DNA of 64,000 bases, from positions 1-64,000 of the forward strand of contig JARSSH010000045.1 of the NCBI GenBank assembly GCA_029624815.1. Direction: 5' to 3'. Each line of letters opens with the position of its first letter. Within the stretch, counting starts at the first letter, position 1. This DNA is from Candidatus Competibacter sp. Lineage in GTDB: Bacteria; Pseudomonadota; Gammaproteobacteria; Competibacterales; Competibacteraceae. Made by a program: the position numbers and the translations under genes. A model generated the notes under the pieces. That model saw nothing but the letters and a program-made list of their open reading frames with translations, did no database searches and was not told the DNA's origin. Below, one piece after another: positions 19,347 through 28,223 of this stretch.

Positions 19347-19841
19347 TCATTCGCGTTCGATGGGAACCAGAAAAACCGGAATTTTTGGGCCGCGGGCTTT
19401 CATGAGGACTTTGTGAGCCACCGACCCCATGAACATTTCACCCAGGGCGGTTTGACCGTGCGAGCCCAGCACGATCAAATCCGCGCCGACCCGCTTGGCT
19501 TCGTCCAGGATGACTTGCGCCGGGTGCCCTTCCGCGACGCGCATCTCGGCCACCACGGTATCCGCCTCGGGATGCAGGTGTTCCGCGCAGAATTTCTCCA
19601 GTCGCCGACGCATTTCCCGGTTAACCTGCTCGAAACCTTCTTGATGCAGGGTTTTCAGGGTGTCGGGCGGCACCATGGTTTCGACCAGGGATTGCGCATA
19701 GTCGCTCATCGGTTCCAGCGCATGGATCACATGAACCTTGGCGCCATATCGTTTGGCGAGCGAGAAGGCGTGATTGAAAACCTCCGCACCGTGAGGCCCC
19801 AGGTCGGTGGCATAGAGAATCGTGCGAATCGTGTAATCCAT
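19347..19841 (-). CDS. Universal stress protein, UspA family
   Basis: A 164-residue single-domain Usp with the nucleotide-binding pattern IRTILYATDLGPHGAEVFNHA at the N terminus and LIVLGSHGQTALGEMFMGSVAHKVL near the C terminus (G-x2-G-x9-G-S/T), which predicts ATP binding. It is convergent with the DctPQM operon. Usp proteins next to TRAP genes are known modulators of uptake (for example TeaD with TeaABC), which suggests a similar role here. Confidence 0.88.
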   Translation of the reverse strand: MDYTIRTILYATDLGPHGAEVFNHAFSLAKRYGAKVHVIHALEPMSDYAQSLVETMVPPDTLKTLHQEGFEQVNREMRRRLEKFCAEHLHPEADTVVAEMRVAEGHPAQVILDEAKRVGADLIVLGSHGQTALGEMFMGSVAHKVLMKARGPKIPVFLVPIERE

Positions 19842-19961
19842 GGCGGTGCTCCAAAAGGCGCGGAGTAGGTCAAGGGCAGCGAATTGGGGCTAGGATAACA
19901 CAATGGTAAACGCGGTTTCCGGCGTTATACCGTTTCTCAATAGATTTTATGATTCAGAGGG

Positions 19962-20046
19962 GTAGGGCGGGTTAGGGCGTCGGCCCGTAACCCGCCGATT
20001 TGATTGTGACTTCGGCGGGTTACGCTGCGCTAACCCGCCCTACGCG
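19962..20046 (-). repeat. Double-palindromic repeat A, dispersed copy in inverted orientation
   Basis: An 85-base copy of the repeat also found at 43.0, 44.0, 44.8 and 45.7 kb, here in reverse. The outer arms GTAGGGCGGGTTAG/CTAACCCGCCCTAC and the inner arms TAACCCGCC/GGCGGGTTA can form nested stems. The centre between the inner arms differs from the other copies. Confidence 0.9.
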
Positions 20047-20075
20047 GGAAATATAAAACTTACCGGGAATTGGTA

Positions 20076-20678
20076 TTACTCCTCGGGGCCAAAGCAATGG
20101 GAATAGTCGCCACAGACCGCGCAGGAGGGCGCGCGGCAGAGATAAACGCCTTCCTGAATGCACAGTTGCTTGTAGAGAAATTTTTTCCACTTCATGTCGT
20201 GGTCGTTTTTCGCCGCCAGCGTCGGGAAGTTGCGTTGCATTAATGCGCTTAAATCCCGCCGCGACCACAAACCCAGATCCTCCCAGAGATGATCGTTGCT
20301 CATGCAGCCGGTGGCGACGATCACGCTCAGCCAGTGTTCGGATTGATCCCGCCCCGCCCGATATCGTTGCAGCAAGTGGATCAGCTCGCCCAATTCTTCC
20401 ACCAAGCGGGAATCCCACCGCGGCGTTGGACGCGGTGGGGCGACCGGTCGGGAAGCGCCGGGGAAATGCCGTGCCAGCAATGCCTCGAAGTCGGTGAATT
20501 CCAACCCCAGGTTAGCGGGCAACGCTCCGCCGCCCATAACTTGCGTGGCTAGCATCCGCGCCAGGGTATCGTCGTTGGGCAAGCCGCGCCGATGGCTCAT
20601 CAGGATGCCATACGGCTCCCGCCGGGGATCGGTGTCGACGGGAGCGGTAAGCGCTTCCGGCCGCAACGCCAATTCCAT
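20076..20678 (-). CDS. nifQ: NifQ, molybdenum donor for FeMo-cofactor
   Basis: A 200-residue NifQ, which carries a Mo-Fe-S cluster and delivers molybdenum to NifEN/NifH. The C-terminal motif C-x4-C-x2-C-x5-C is intact (CRAPSCAVCGDYSHCFG, residues about 181-197). N-terminal landmarks are HRRGLPNDDTLARMLATQVMGGGALPANLGL and SVIVATGCMSNDHLWEDLGLWSRRDLS. It is the last gene of the nifB group and lies 12 bases after the FeSII-like gene. Confidence 0.95.
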   Translation of the reverse strand: MELALRPEALTAPVDTDPRREPYGILMSHRRGLPNDDTLARMLATQVMGGGALPANLGLEFTDFEALLARHFPGASRPVAPPRPTPRWDSRLVEELGELIHLLQRYRAGRDQSEHWLSVIVATGCMSNDHLWEDLGLWSRRDLSALMQRNFPTLAAKNDHDMKWKKFLYKQLCIQEGVYLCRAPSCAVCGDYSHCFGPEE

Positions 20679-20690
20679 GAGCAGTGACCG

Positions 20691-21038
20691 TTAATATTCG
20701 ACCAGGATTTCTTCGTCCCGCACGATCATCTGACACGCCAGCCGCCACGGCGGCGGAATGTCGTCCACCAGGATGCGGCTGATATCCTCGTCGCTCAGTT
20801 TGCCCAATTCTTTCAGCAGGTTCCTTTCCTTCTCGGTGGGTGGGCCACTCATCCGGGGTTTTTTATCGATACTCGACACTTTCACCAGGCAAGTGCCGCA
20901 TTCGCCATCCTGACAATCGAAGGCAATCGGAATCTGATTGTCCTTGGCGATTTTCAAGATTGTTTCGGTATGGCTGCCGGCCGCGGCATAAACCGTCTTG
21001 ATGTCATGCTTGGAGTTTGAAAAAGTAATCAATGGCAT
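20691..21038 (-). CDS. Shethna FeSII-like 2Fe-2S ferredoxin (nitrogenase protection)
   Basis: A 115-residue plant-type 2Fe-2S ferredoxin with ligands Cys42, Cys47, Cys50 and Cys102 (DCQDGECGTCLVK ... RLACQ). The residues around the cluster, an insert with TEKERNLLKELGKL, and the end DDIPPPWRLACQMIVRDEEILVEY closely follow the Azotobacter FeSII protein as I remember it. FeSII binds nitrogenase under oxygen and holds it in a protected, inactive complex. The nif operon position supports this assignment. A generic 2Fe-2S electron carrier is the alternative. Confidence 0.8.
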   Translation of the reverse strand: MPLITFSNSKHDIKTVYAAAGSHTETILKIAKDNQIPIAFDCQDGECGTCLVKVSSIDKKPRMSGPPTEKERNLLKELGKLSDEDISRILVDDIPPPWRLACQMIVRDEEILVEY

Positions 21039-21065
21039 CGGCGTAATCTCTCGAAAGTAAAAATT

Positions 21066-21368
<303 letters not shown>

Positions 21369-21402
21369 CTAATCGCTCAATAAAGCAGTTGCGGTGGATT
21401 GC

Positions 21403-22830
21403 TCACGCGCTTGCGGGTTGGGCCACGCGCGCGGGCGTGGATAGCCGTCCGTTCGTCCGCCATTCCCGATGGATGGCCCGGAGCGCGTCTTCAATTCGTT
21501 CTCCGCCGTGTTCGCTGTTGGGTTGGATACCCGCATCTTCCAGTGCCCGCCATGGCGTAAAACCGACCCGTGCGCACAGCAGCGCCGCGCAATCGCGCAG
21601 GGCATGGATCGCCCCCGCCAGGGCGGCTTCCGAATCGCCGCAAGTGGTCGCGCCATGGCAATAACGGGCGATATCGCGGCGCTCGATCAGATGGCTTTCA
21701 AGCGCGGAAACGTCGTAAACCAGCAGTTCCCGCAAGTGGCCAAAGTGGGCATCGAGTGTCCGACCGTCCAGGCTGCCTACCGCGATGCGCAACGATCCTT
21801 CGGTGCTCTGGGGACGTATCGCTATGATCGTTGGCGGCCGAACCGCCGGAGTCGAAGGCCGGGGTGCTTGTTCCAGCCGACGGACGATGGCCGCCCGTAC
21901 CTCCGCCCGCTTAACCATGGCCGCTTGCGGATCCACCGTCATGGCCTCGACCTTGGCCAGGCTGAATTCGCCGCTTCGATCCGTGCCCAACAAACCGGTG
22001 GCATCGGCGCGGCACTGCTGACAGTGGCTCATCATGCCTTCGTCGCTTTCGCAGGCGGAGCGGGTCGCCGCCAGTTCCTCGGCGGTCGGTTCGCGCTGGC
22101 CGGTGAGCCCGAAATGGGTGCCATGTTCCGGGCGGGCGATCAACGGCATGATGTTGTGCAGGATTGCGCCTTTTTCCCGCACGATGCGATTGACTTCCGG
22201 TAGGTGGGTGTCGTTGATGCCTGGAATCAGCACCGAGTTGATCTTGACCTGCACGCCGCGCGCCACCAGCCGATCCAGGCCGCGCAGTTGTTGCTCGATC
22301 AGCAGGGCCGCGGCCTCGCGCCCGCGCAGCCGGCGGCCCCGCCAGACGATCCACGGATAGATCCGGGCGCCGATGTCGGGGTCGACGCAATTGATCGTAA
22401 TGGTCACATGGTGGATGCCATGCTCCGCCAGGGTGTCGGCGTGTTCCGGCAGCGCCAGTCCGTTGGTGGACAGACACAACAAGAGGTCGGGCGCTTGTTC
22501 CCGCAGTTCCCGCAAGGTAGCGAACACCGGTTCGGGATTGGCCAGCGGATCGCCGGGTCCGGCGACGCCGACTACCGCTAGATGGGGGATGGCCGCGCCC
22601 ACCGCCAGCGCTTTTCGAACCGCCTGTTCCGGTTCCAGCAGTTCCGCCACCACGCCAGGGCGCGATTCATTGCTGCAATGATACTTGCGGTTGCAGTAGT
22701 TGCACTGGATGTTGCATTTCGGCGCAACCGCCAGATGCAGACGGGCGAAATGCCGGTGCGCCGATGGGGAGTAGCAGGGATGAAGCGCCGACGGATTGCC
22801 CGCGGCGGTCGGTCGGCTGTTCGGTTCCAT
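21403..22830 (-). CDS. nifB: NifB, radical-SAM NifB-co synthase with C-terminal NifX-like domain
   Basis: A 475-residue enzyme that fuses two 4Fe-4S clusters and inserts the carbide to make NifB-co, the FeMo-co core. The radical-SAM motif is Cys39-x3-Cys43-x2-Cys46 (CNIQCNYC), preceded by HPCYSPSAHRHFARLHL and followed by NRKYHCSNESRPGV. The C-terminal NifX-like domain starts LRIAVGSLDGRTLDAHFGHL. The ATG at 22830 is chosen because AGGGGA lies just upstream and because the longer frame start at 22920 coincides with the sigma-54 promoter. Confidence 0.97.
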   Translation of the reverse strand: MEPNSRPTAAGNPSALHPCYSPSAHRHFARLHLAVAPKCNIQCNYCNRKYHCSNESRPGVVAELLEPEQAVRKALAVGAAIPHLAVVGVAGPGDPLANPEPVFATLRELREQAPDLLLCLSTNGLALPEHADTLAEHGIHHVTITINCVDPDIGARIYPWIVWRGRRLRGREAAALLIEQQLRGLDRLVARGVQVKINSVLIPGINDTHLPEVNRIVREKGAILHNIMPLIARPEHGTHFGLTGQREPTAEELAATRSACESDEGMMSHCQQCRADATGLLGTDRSGEFSLAKVEAMTVDPQAAMVKRAEVRAAIVRRLEQAPRPSTPAVRPPTIIAIRPQSTEGSLRIAVGSLDGRTLDAHFGHLRELLVYDVSALESHLIERRDIARYCHGATTCGDSEAALAGAIHALRDCAALLCARVGFTPWRALEDAGIQPNSEHGGERIEDALRAIHREWRTNGRLSTPARVAQPASA

Positions 22831-22911
22831 GCATGTTCCCCTGGCGCGGCGAAATCGTCGAAAACGGGTGTCAACCCGCCGCCGTCCGGAAGCGGGCGGC
22901 GCGAGTTTTCT

Positions 22912-22927
22912 AGCAAGCACCGTGCCC
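22912..22927 (-). promoter_or_regulatory. Candidate sigma-54 promoter of nifB
   Basis: The minus strand reads GGGCACG-N4-TTGCT, matching the -24/-12 consensus at all but the first base. It lies about 80 bases before the chosen nifB start. Confidence 0.8.
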
Positions 22928-22989
22928 GTTTCGAATAGTCCGATAACTTATTGCCGAAAATGATTTTTGTCGCAGGGGGTCGGATGGTC

Positions 22990-23005
22990 TGTGGCGTTTG
23001 CCACA
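22990..23005. promoter_or_regulatory. NifA upstream activator sequence of nifB, extended dyad
   Basis: TGTGGC-N4-GCCACA contains TGT-N10-ACA and is a longer perfect dyad than the minimal NifA site. It is about 65 bases upstream of the -24 element of nifB. Because the site is symmetrical it could also act on the plus-strand TAXI transporter. Confidence 0.75.
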
Positions 23006-23445
23006 GGAGGAAGAGAGCGATTGTTGGTTATGGAACAAGAACGACACCGGGAGTCGGTTCGGACTGGTGTCCACACCCAACTCTTGCCTATGGCGCGGTA
23101 CGGTTGAATGGAAGCCGTATGGCTAGACGAGTGTGGTTGAGTCAGTTAAGTTAATAACTCGCGGAATAAAGCCAGTCGGCATATCCATGTAATTTTGTGG
23201 GTTCTTAAGCTTGCCAAGTAGTTGTTTTTTTCCAAAAAACAACAAAGAATTATAGCAATAAATTATAGCAATAAATTAGACAAATAAGATCTCTTCTACT
23301 ATATCCTTCTCCTATGGTTTGAAAAGTTGGTGGTTTACCAGCTATTTAATTTCATGTATTTTCGAATAAGCAGTTTAATCGGTCGCACTACCCCGTGTGG
23401 CCAAACCGGGCGATAGATTCGCTTTTACCACCAAAAAGAGAGGGC
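23006..23445. other. AT-rich intergenic region between nifB and the TAXI transporter
   Basis: About 440 bases with no credible gene. It holds a 10-bp perfect hairpin with a T/A-rich stem (GTTGTTTTTT, loop TCC, AAAAAACAAC at 23221-23243) and two tandem 13-base units ATTATAGCAATAA at 23249-23274 followed by a partial third. A 67-codon open frame at 22951-23154 runs through the NifA-type site and has no family resemblance; it is taken as chance. The plus-strand promoter of the TAXI operon is probably in this stretch, but I cannot mark it. Confidence 0.6.
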
Positions 23446-23448
23446 ATG

Positions 23449-24417
23449 ATGAAAAGATTCGCAACGGCTGCTTTATCCGCAACTTTGTTGCTGGGCTTGA
23501 GTGGCGCGAATGCCGCCGAGGAAAAATACGTCACCATTGGTACTGGCGGTCAGACCGGCGTCTACTACGTCGTTGGCCAATCCATCTGCAAGCTGGTCAA
23601 CCGTGAACAGGACAAACACGGCATCAAATGTACGGCGCCATCCACCGGCGGTTCGGTCGCTAATCTCAACGCGATTCGGGCCGGAGAACAAGACATGGGC
23701 GTGGCCCAGTCCGACCAGCAATACAAGGCGCTGAAAGGCGAGGGCGATTTCGAGGCGGCCGGCCCCTTCAAGGAATTGCGCGCGGTATTCGCGGTGCATC
23801 CTGAATCCTTCACCGTGGTGGCGCGCAAGGATTCCGGCATCAAGACCTTTGACGATCTCAAGGGCAAACGGGTCAACATCGGCAATCCCGGTTCCGGCCA
23901 GCGCGCCACCATGGATGCGTTGATGAAGGAAAAGGGTTGGGATACCGGCGTGTTTCAACTGGCCTCCGAACTGAAGGCGGCGGAACAGGCCCAGGCTCTG
24001 TGCGACAACAAGATCGACGCCATGGTCTATGTGGTCGGCCATCCGAACGGCTCCATCCAGGAAGCCGCTTCCTCCTGCGAGGCGATTGTCGTGCCCGTCA
24101 CTGGCCCGGAAGTGGACAAGCTGGTAAAGACCTATCCTTACTATGCCGTTTCCACCATCCCCGGCGGCATGTATCCGGGCACCGATAAAGACGTCAAGAC
24201 CTTCGGCGTGACCGCAACCTTCGTTTCCTCCACCAAGACGCCCGACGACACGATCTACGTGGTCGTCAAGGCCGTCTTCGATAATTTCGACCGCTTTAAG
24301 AAGCTGCATCCGGCCTTCGCCAATCTGGAGCCGGCCAACATGCTTAAGGATGGCTTGTCCGCGCCCCTGCACGACGGCGCCGTCAAGTACTACAAAGAGA
24401 AAGGCTGGCTGAAGTAG
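23449..24417 (+). CDS. TAXI-family TRAP transporter solute-binding protein, copy 1
   Basis: A 322-residue periplasmic protein. The signal peptide MKRFATAALSATLLLGLSGANA is followed by EEKYVTIGTGGQTGVYYVVGQSICKLV, the glycine-rich start of TAXI (TRAP-associated extracytoplasmic immunogenic) proteins. Other landmarks are GSVANLNAIRAGEQDMGVAQSDQQY and DDLKGKRVNIGNPGSGQRATMDALM. TAXI systems import glutamate, 2-oxoglutarate or similar compounds in the few studied cases. Two adjacent ATG codons are possible; the second, five bases after GAGAGG, is preferred. Confidence 0.93.
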   Translation: MKRFATAALSATLLLGLSGANAAEEKYVTIGTGGQTGVYYVVGQSICKLVNREQDKHGIKCTAPSTGGSVANLNAIRAGEQDMGVAQSDQQYKALKGEGDFEAAGPFKELRAVFAVHPESFTVVARKDSGIKTFDDLKGKRVNIGNPGSGQRATMDALMKEKGWDTGVFQLASELKAAEQAQALCDNKIDAMVYVVGHPNGSIQEAASSCEAIVVPVTGPEVDKLVKTYPYYAVSTIPGGMYPGTDKDVKTFGVTATFVSSTKTPDDTIYVVVKAVFDNFDRFKKLHPAFANLEPANMLKDGLSAPLHDGAVKYYKEKGWLK

Positions 24418-24519
24418 TCATCGTGGCCGGCGAGCGGGTGACCGGGAGGGTTGCCCGTTCGATCGATTTCCCTCGCAGTTAGGTATTTGGTTCGTGTTTT
24501 GATGTGGCCGGGGTGTCCT

Positions 24520-25494
24520 ATGAAAGCGAATCGCTTAACCAGCATTTTCGTCGCCTCGATGGTCCTGATTCTGGGAGCGGGCGCCGCGCGGCCGGTTGGG
24601 GCCGAGGAAATCGCCATCGGAACCGCCAGTCGCGCCGGTGTGTATTTTCAGGTCGGGCAGGCTATCTGCCGGTTGCTGAGCGCCGCCCCCGCCGGGCGTG
24701 ATCTGGCCTGCAAGGCGTTGCCAACGGATGGCTCCATCTTCAACCTGCAACAAATTCGATCTGGCAAGTCGCAACTCGGCGTCGTGCAGTCCGATTGGCA
24801 GTATCGCGCCACCAACGGCACGGGGGTATTCGAATCGGCGGGACCGGACACCGATCTGCGGGCCTTGTTTTCCGTGCATGGCGAACCCTTCACCGTGGTG
24901 GCTCGCCGCGACGCCGGCATCAAGACCTTTGACGATCTCAAGGGCAAACGGGTCAACATCGGGAACCTCGGTTCCGGTCAGCGCGCCACCATGGAAGTGC
25001 TCATGGACGCCAAAGGGTGGGACAAGAGCGTTTTTTCCCTGACCAACGATCTATCGGCCTCCGAACAGTCCCTGGCGCTTTGCCATGACCGCGTCCAGGC
25101 CATGGTCTACGTCGTGGGGCATCCGAACGCGTCCGTGGCCCAGAGCGTCAACCTGTGCGATGCCGTCATCGTGCCGGTGGAGGGGCCGGCGGTCGACCGG
25201 TTGCTGACCGACAACCCTTATTACGCCCGTACCCAGGTGCCTGGCGGAGTCTATAAGGGCAACTCGAAATCGGTCGGCACATTCGGCGTCAAGGCCACGG
25301 TCGTGGCTTCCACCCAGCTGAGCCCCGACACCGTCTATCTTTTGGTCAAGACGGTGTTCGAAAATCTGGATGACTTCAAAAAGCAGCACCCGGCATTCGC
25401 CGACCTGGAAGCGGCGGGCATGATCAAGGACGGACTTTCGGCGCCGCTGCACGAAGGAGCGCTGCGTTACTATCGGGAAAAGGGCTGGTTGTGA
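24520..25494 (+). CDS. TAXI-family TRAP transporter solute-binding protein, copy 2
   Basis: A 324-residue paralog of the preceding protein, with signal peptide MKANRLTSIFVASMVLILGAGAARPVGAEE. It keeps IAIGTASRAGVYFQVGQAICRLL and DDLKGKRVNIGNLGSGQRATMEVLM. A 49-base tract at 24914-24962 is identical to 23834-23882 of copy 1, although the rest has diverged considerably; this suggests gene conversion. The two copies may have different ligands and share one permease. Confidence 0.92.
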   Translation: MKANRLTSIFVASMVLILGAGAARPVGAEEIAIGTASRAGVYFQVGQAICRLLSAAPAGRDLACKALPTDGSIFNLQQIRSGKSQLGVVQSDWQYRATNGTGVFESAGPDTDLRALFSVHGEPFTVVARRDAGIKTFDDLKGKRVNIGNLGSGQRATMEVLMDAKGWDKSVFSLTNDLSASEQSLALCHDRVQAMVYVVGHPNASVAQSVNLCDAVIVPVEGPAVDRLLTDNPYYARTQVPGGVYKGNSKSVGTFGVKATVVASTQLSPDTVYLLVKTVFENLDDFKKQHPAFADLEAAGMIKDGLSAPLHEGALRYYREKGWL

Positions 25495-25608
25495 GCCCCT
25501 GCCTGGCGAGTTCCTGATTGTCTTTGCCAAGACGCTGTTGCGTATTGGTTTCCAAGCTGTTGACCCATGACCAACCCATGCCGGCAGTGCTGGGTATAGG
25601 AGACCCTG

Positions 25609-28212
25609 ATGAGCGATCAAGCTGCTAACGAATCGGCGATGTCGGAAGAGGAATTGCAGGATCTGGTGGCCGAGGCCGATACCGGCGCCCGATCCCCGCA
25701 AGGCATTCCCCAGAAGATTTTGCTCGGCGGGGCCGCCGCCTGGTCGCTGTTTCAATTATGGATCGCATCGCCCTTGCCTTTCATGATCGGCTTTGGCGTG
25801 TTCAACGATACCGAAACCCGCTCTATCCACTTGGCGTTTGCGATTTTCCTGGCTTTTCTGGGCTACCCCGCGCTCAAGCGATCGCCACGCCATTACATTC
25901 CCCTGCAGGACTGGGTCATGGCGGCGGTCGGCGCTTTCTGCGCCGGCTATCTGTTCCTGTTCTATAACGAGCTATCGCAGCGGCCTGGGGCACCCAACAC
26001 CCAGGATGTGATCGTGGCTTGCGTGGGCATGGTGCTGCTGCTGGAAGCGACGCGGCGGGCACTGGGGCCACCGCTGATGGTGATGGCCATGCTGTTTCTG
26101 GGTTATACCTTTGCCGGCCCCCACATGCCGTCGATCATCGCCCACAAGGGCGCCAGCCTGAACGCGGTGGTCAATCATCAATGGATCACCACCGAGGGCG
26201 TGTTCGGCATCGCCCTGGGCGTTTCCACCAGTTTCGTGTTTCTGTTCGTGCTGTTCGGGGCGATGCTGGACAAGGCCGGGGCGGGCAACTACTTCATCAA
26301 AGTGGCTTTTTCCTTGCTGGGGCACATGCGCGGCGGTCCGGCCAAGGCGGCGGTGGTTTCCTCGGGCCTGACCGGGTTGATCTCGGGTTCCTCCATCGCC
26401 AACGTGGTGACCACCGGCACCTTCACCATCCCCATGATGAAGCGGGTCGGCTTTCCGGCGGAGAAGGCCGGAGCGGTCGAGGTGGCTTCCTCGGTCAACG
26501 GCCAGATCATGCCGCCGGTGATGGGCGCGGCGGCCTTCCTGATGGTGGAATATGTCGGCATCTCCTATTTCGAGGTCATCACCCACGCGTTCATCCCGGC
26601 GCTGATTTCCTACATCGCCCTGGTGTATATCGTTCACCTCGAAGCCTTGAAGGCCAACATGCAGGGGCTGCCGAAACCTGGGGTGGCCAAACCCTGGTTG
26701 CAGCGCATCATCGGCACGCTGTTTGGGTTCCTGGCCACCGCCGCCCTGGCCATGGCGGTCTATTACGGCATCGGCTGGCTGAAGCCGGCCTTGGGCGATG
26801 CCGCCACCTGGGTCATTTCATTGTTGCTGGCCGTGGTCTATGTCGCGCTGGTTTGGGTCGGCTCCCGCTATCCCGAACTGGAAATGGACGATCCCAGCGC
26901 GCCGGTGGTTCATTTGCCGGAAACCGGACCGACCGTCAAATCCGGCTTGCATTTCATCCTCCCGGTCATCGTACTGGTTTGGTGTCTGATGGTGGAGCGG
27001 CTGTCGCCGGGCTTGTCCGCCTTCTGGGCCTCGGTGCTGATGGTGGTCATCCTGCTTACTCAGCGGCCCTTGTTCGCGCTGTTTCGCGGCGAAGGCCAGA
27101 TCGGCGCCGCCATCCGCCGCGGTTACGACGATCTGGTCGATGGATTGATCGCCGGCGCCCGCAACATGATCGGCATCGGCATTGCCACGGCCACCGCTGG
27201 GATTATCGTCGGCGCGGTTTCCCAGACCGGCGTCGGCTTGGTGCTGGCCGACCTGGTGGAGATTCTGTCGCTCGGCAATATCCTGCTGATGTTGATCCTG
27301 ACCGCGGTGCTTAGCCTGATTCTGGGCATGGGATTGCCCACCACCGCCAACTACATCGTGGTGTCGTCGCTGTTGGCGCCGGTCATCGTCACCCTGGGCG
27401 AGCAATCGGGTTTGATCGTGCCGTTGATCGCCGTCCATCTGTTCGTGTTTTTCTTTGGCATCATGGCCGATGTCACGCCGCCGGTCGGGCTGGCGTCCTT
27501 CGCCGCCGCGGCGATTTCCGGCGGCGACCCGATCAAAACCGGCATCGTGGCGTTCGTTTACAGCCTGCGCACCGCCATTCTGCCGTTTTTGTTCATCTAC
27601 AACACCGACTTGCTGTTGATCAACGTGGACTGGGTGCATGGCGTCATCATTTTTGTCGTGGCCACCATTGCCATGCTGTTGTTCGCCGCTGCCATGCAAG
27701 GCTATTTCTTCGCGCGGAGTCGGTTTCACGAATCCATTCTGTTGATGCTGATCGCCTTCACGCTGTTCCGTCCCGGTTTCTGGATGGACATGATCTTCCC
27801 GCCTTACGAGGAGCTGGCGCCCGCGCAGTTGATGGCGGAGGCTGATAAGCTGGCATCGGGCATGGAGATCCGATTGCATATCGATGGCACCGACGATGTG
27901 GGCAAGCCGCGCAGTTTTGTGGCCGTACTGCCGATGGGCGACGGCGCCACGGGCGAGGAGCGCCTGACGGACACCGGCCTTGAAGTGATCGCGGAAGACG
28001 GCAAGCTCTTGGTCGATAACGTCACTTTCGGTAGCGCCGCCCAGAAAGCGGGTTTGGCTTTCGATCAAAGCATCCACGGAGTGTTGTTGCCCCTGGATCA
28101 GCCCCGGAAGGAATGGTTGTGGCTTCCCGCGTTTTTGATTCTGGCGCTGATCGTCAAGCTGCAACGAGCGCGTCTTGGCCGTGAAACGGCGGCAGCGCCG
28201 GCTACCGTTTAA
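25609..28212 (+). CDS. Fused TRAP transporter permease (DctQ-DctM, TAXI type) with DUF3394
   Basis: An 867-residue membrane protein. It has a DctQ-like N-terminal part with four segments (about 45-165), a DctM-like large part (about 165-720, with SGLTGLISGSSIANVVTTGTFTIPMMKRVGF and NGQIMPPVMGAAAFLM), and a C-terminal extension (about 720-850) of the DUF3394 type beginning RSRFHESILLMLIAFTLFRPGFWMD. The fused permease and the TAXI proteins form one uptake system. It lies 114 bases after the second binding protein, with GGAGACCCTG before the ATG. Confidence 0.93.
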   Translation: MSDQAANESAMSEEELQDLVAEADTGARSPQGIPQKILLGGAAAWSLFQLWIASPLPFMIGFGVFNDTETRSIHLAFAIFLAFLGYPALKRSPRHYIPLQDWVMAAVGAFCAGYLFLFYNELSQRPGAPNTQDVIVACVGMVLLLEATRRALGPPLMVMAMLFLGYTFAGPHMPSIIAHKGASLNAVVNHQWITTEGVFGIALGVSTSFVFLFVLFGAMLDKAGAGNYFIKVAFSLLGHMRGGPAKAAVVSSGLTGLISGSSIANVVTTGTFTIPMMKRVGFPAEKAGAVEVASSVNGQIMPPVMGAAAFLMVEYVGISYFEVITHAFIPALISYIALVYIVHLEALKANMQGLPKPGVAKPWLQRIIGTLFGFLATAALAMAVYYGIGWLKPALGDAATWVISLLLAVVYVALVWVGSRYPELEMDDPSAPVVHLPETGPTVKSGLHFILPVIVLVWCLMVERLSPGLSAFWASVLMVVILLTQRPLFALFRGEGQIGAAIRRGYDDLVDGLIAGARNMIGIGIATATAGIIVGAVSQTGVGLVLADLVEILSLGNILLMLILTAVLSLILGMGLPTTANYIVVSSLLAPVIVTLGEQSGLIVPLIAVHLFVFFFGIMADVTPPVGLASFAAAAISGGDPIKTGIVAFVYSLRTAILPFLFIYNTDLLLINVDWVHGVIIFVVATIAMLLFAAAMQGYFFARSRFHESILLMLIAFTLFRPGFWMDMIFPPYEELAPAQLMAEADKLASGMEIRLHIDGTDDVGKPRSFVAVLPMGDGATGEERLTDTGLEVIAEDGKLLVDNVTFGSAAQKAGLAFDQSIHGVLLPLDQPRKEWLWLPAFLILALIVKLQRARLGRETAAAPATV

Positions 28213-28223
28213 TGGAGGCTCCC

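Noticed and set aside
22951-23154. 67-codon plus-strand gene upstream of the TAXI operon
   Set aside because: It overlaps the NifA-type site, has no ribosome site and no family resemblance.
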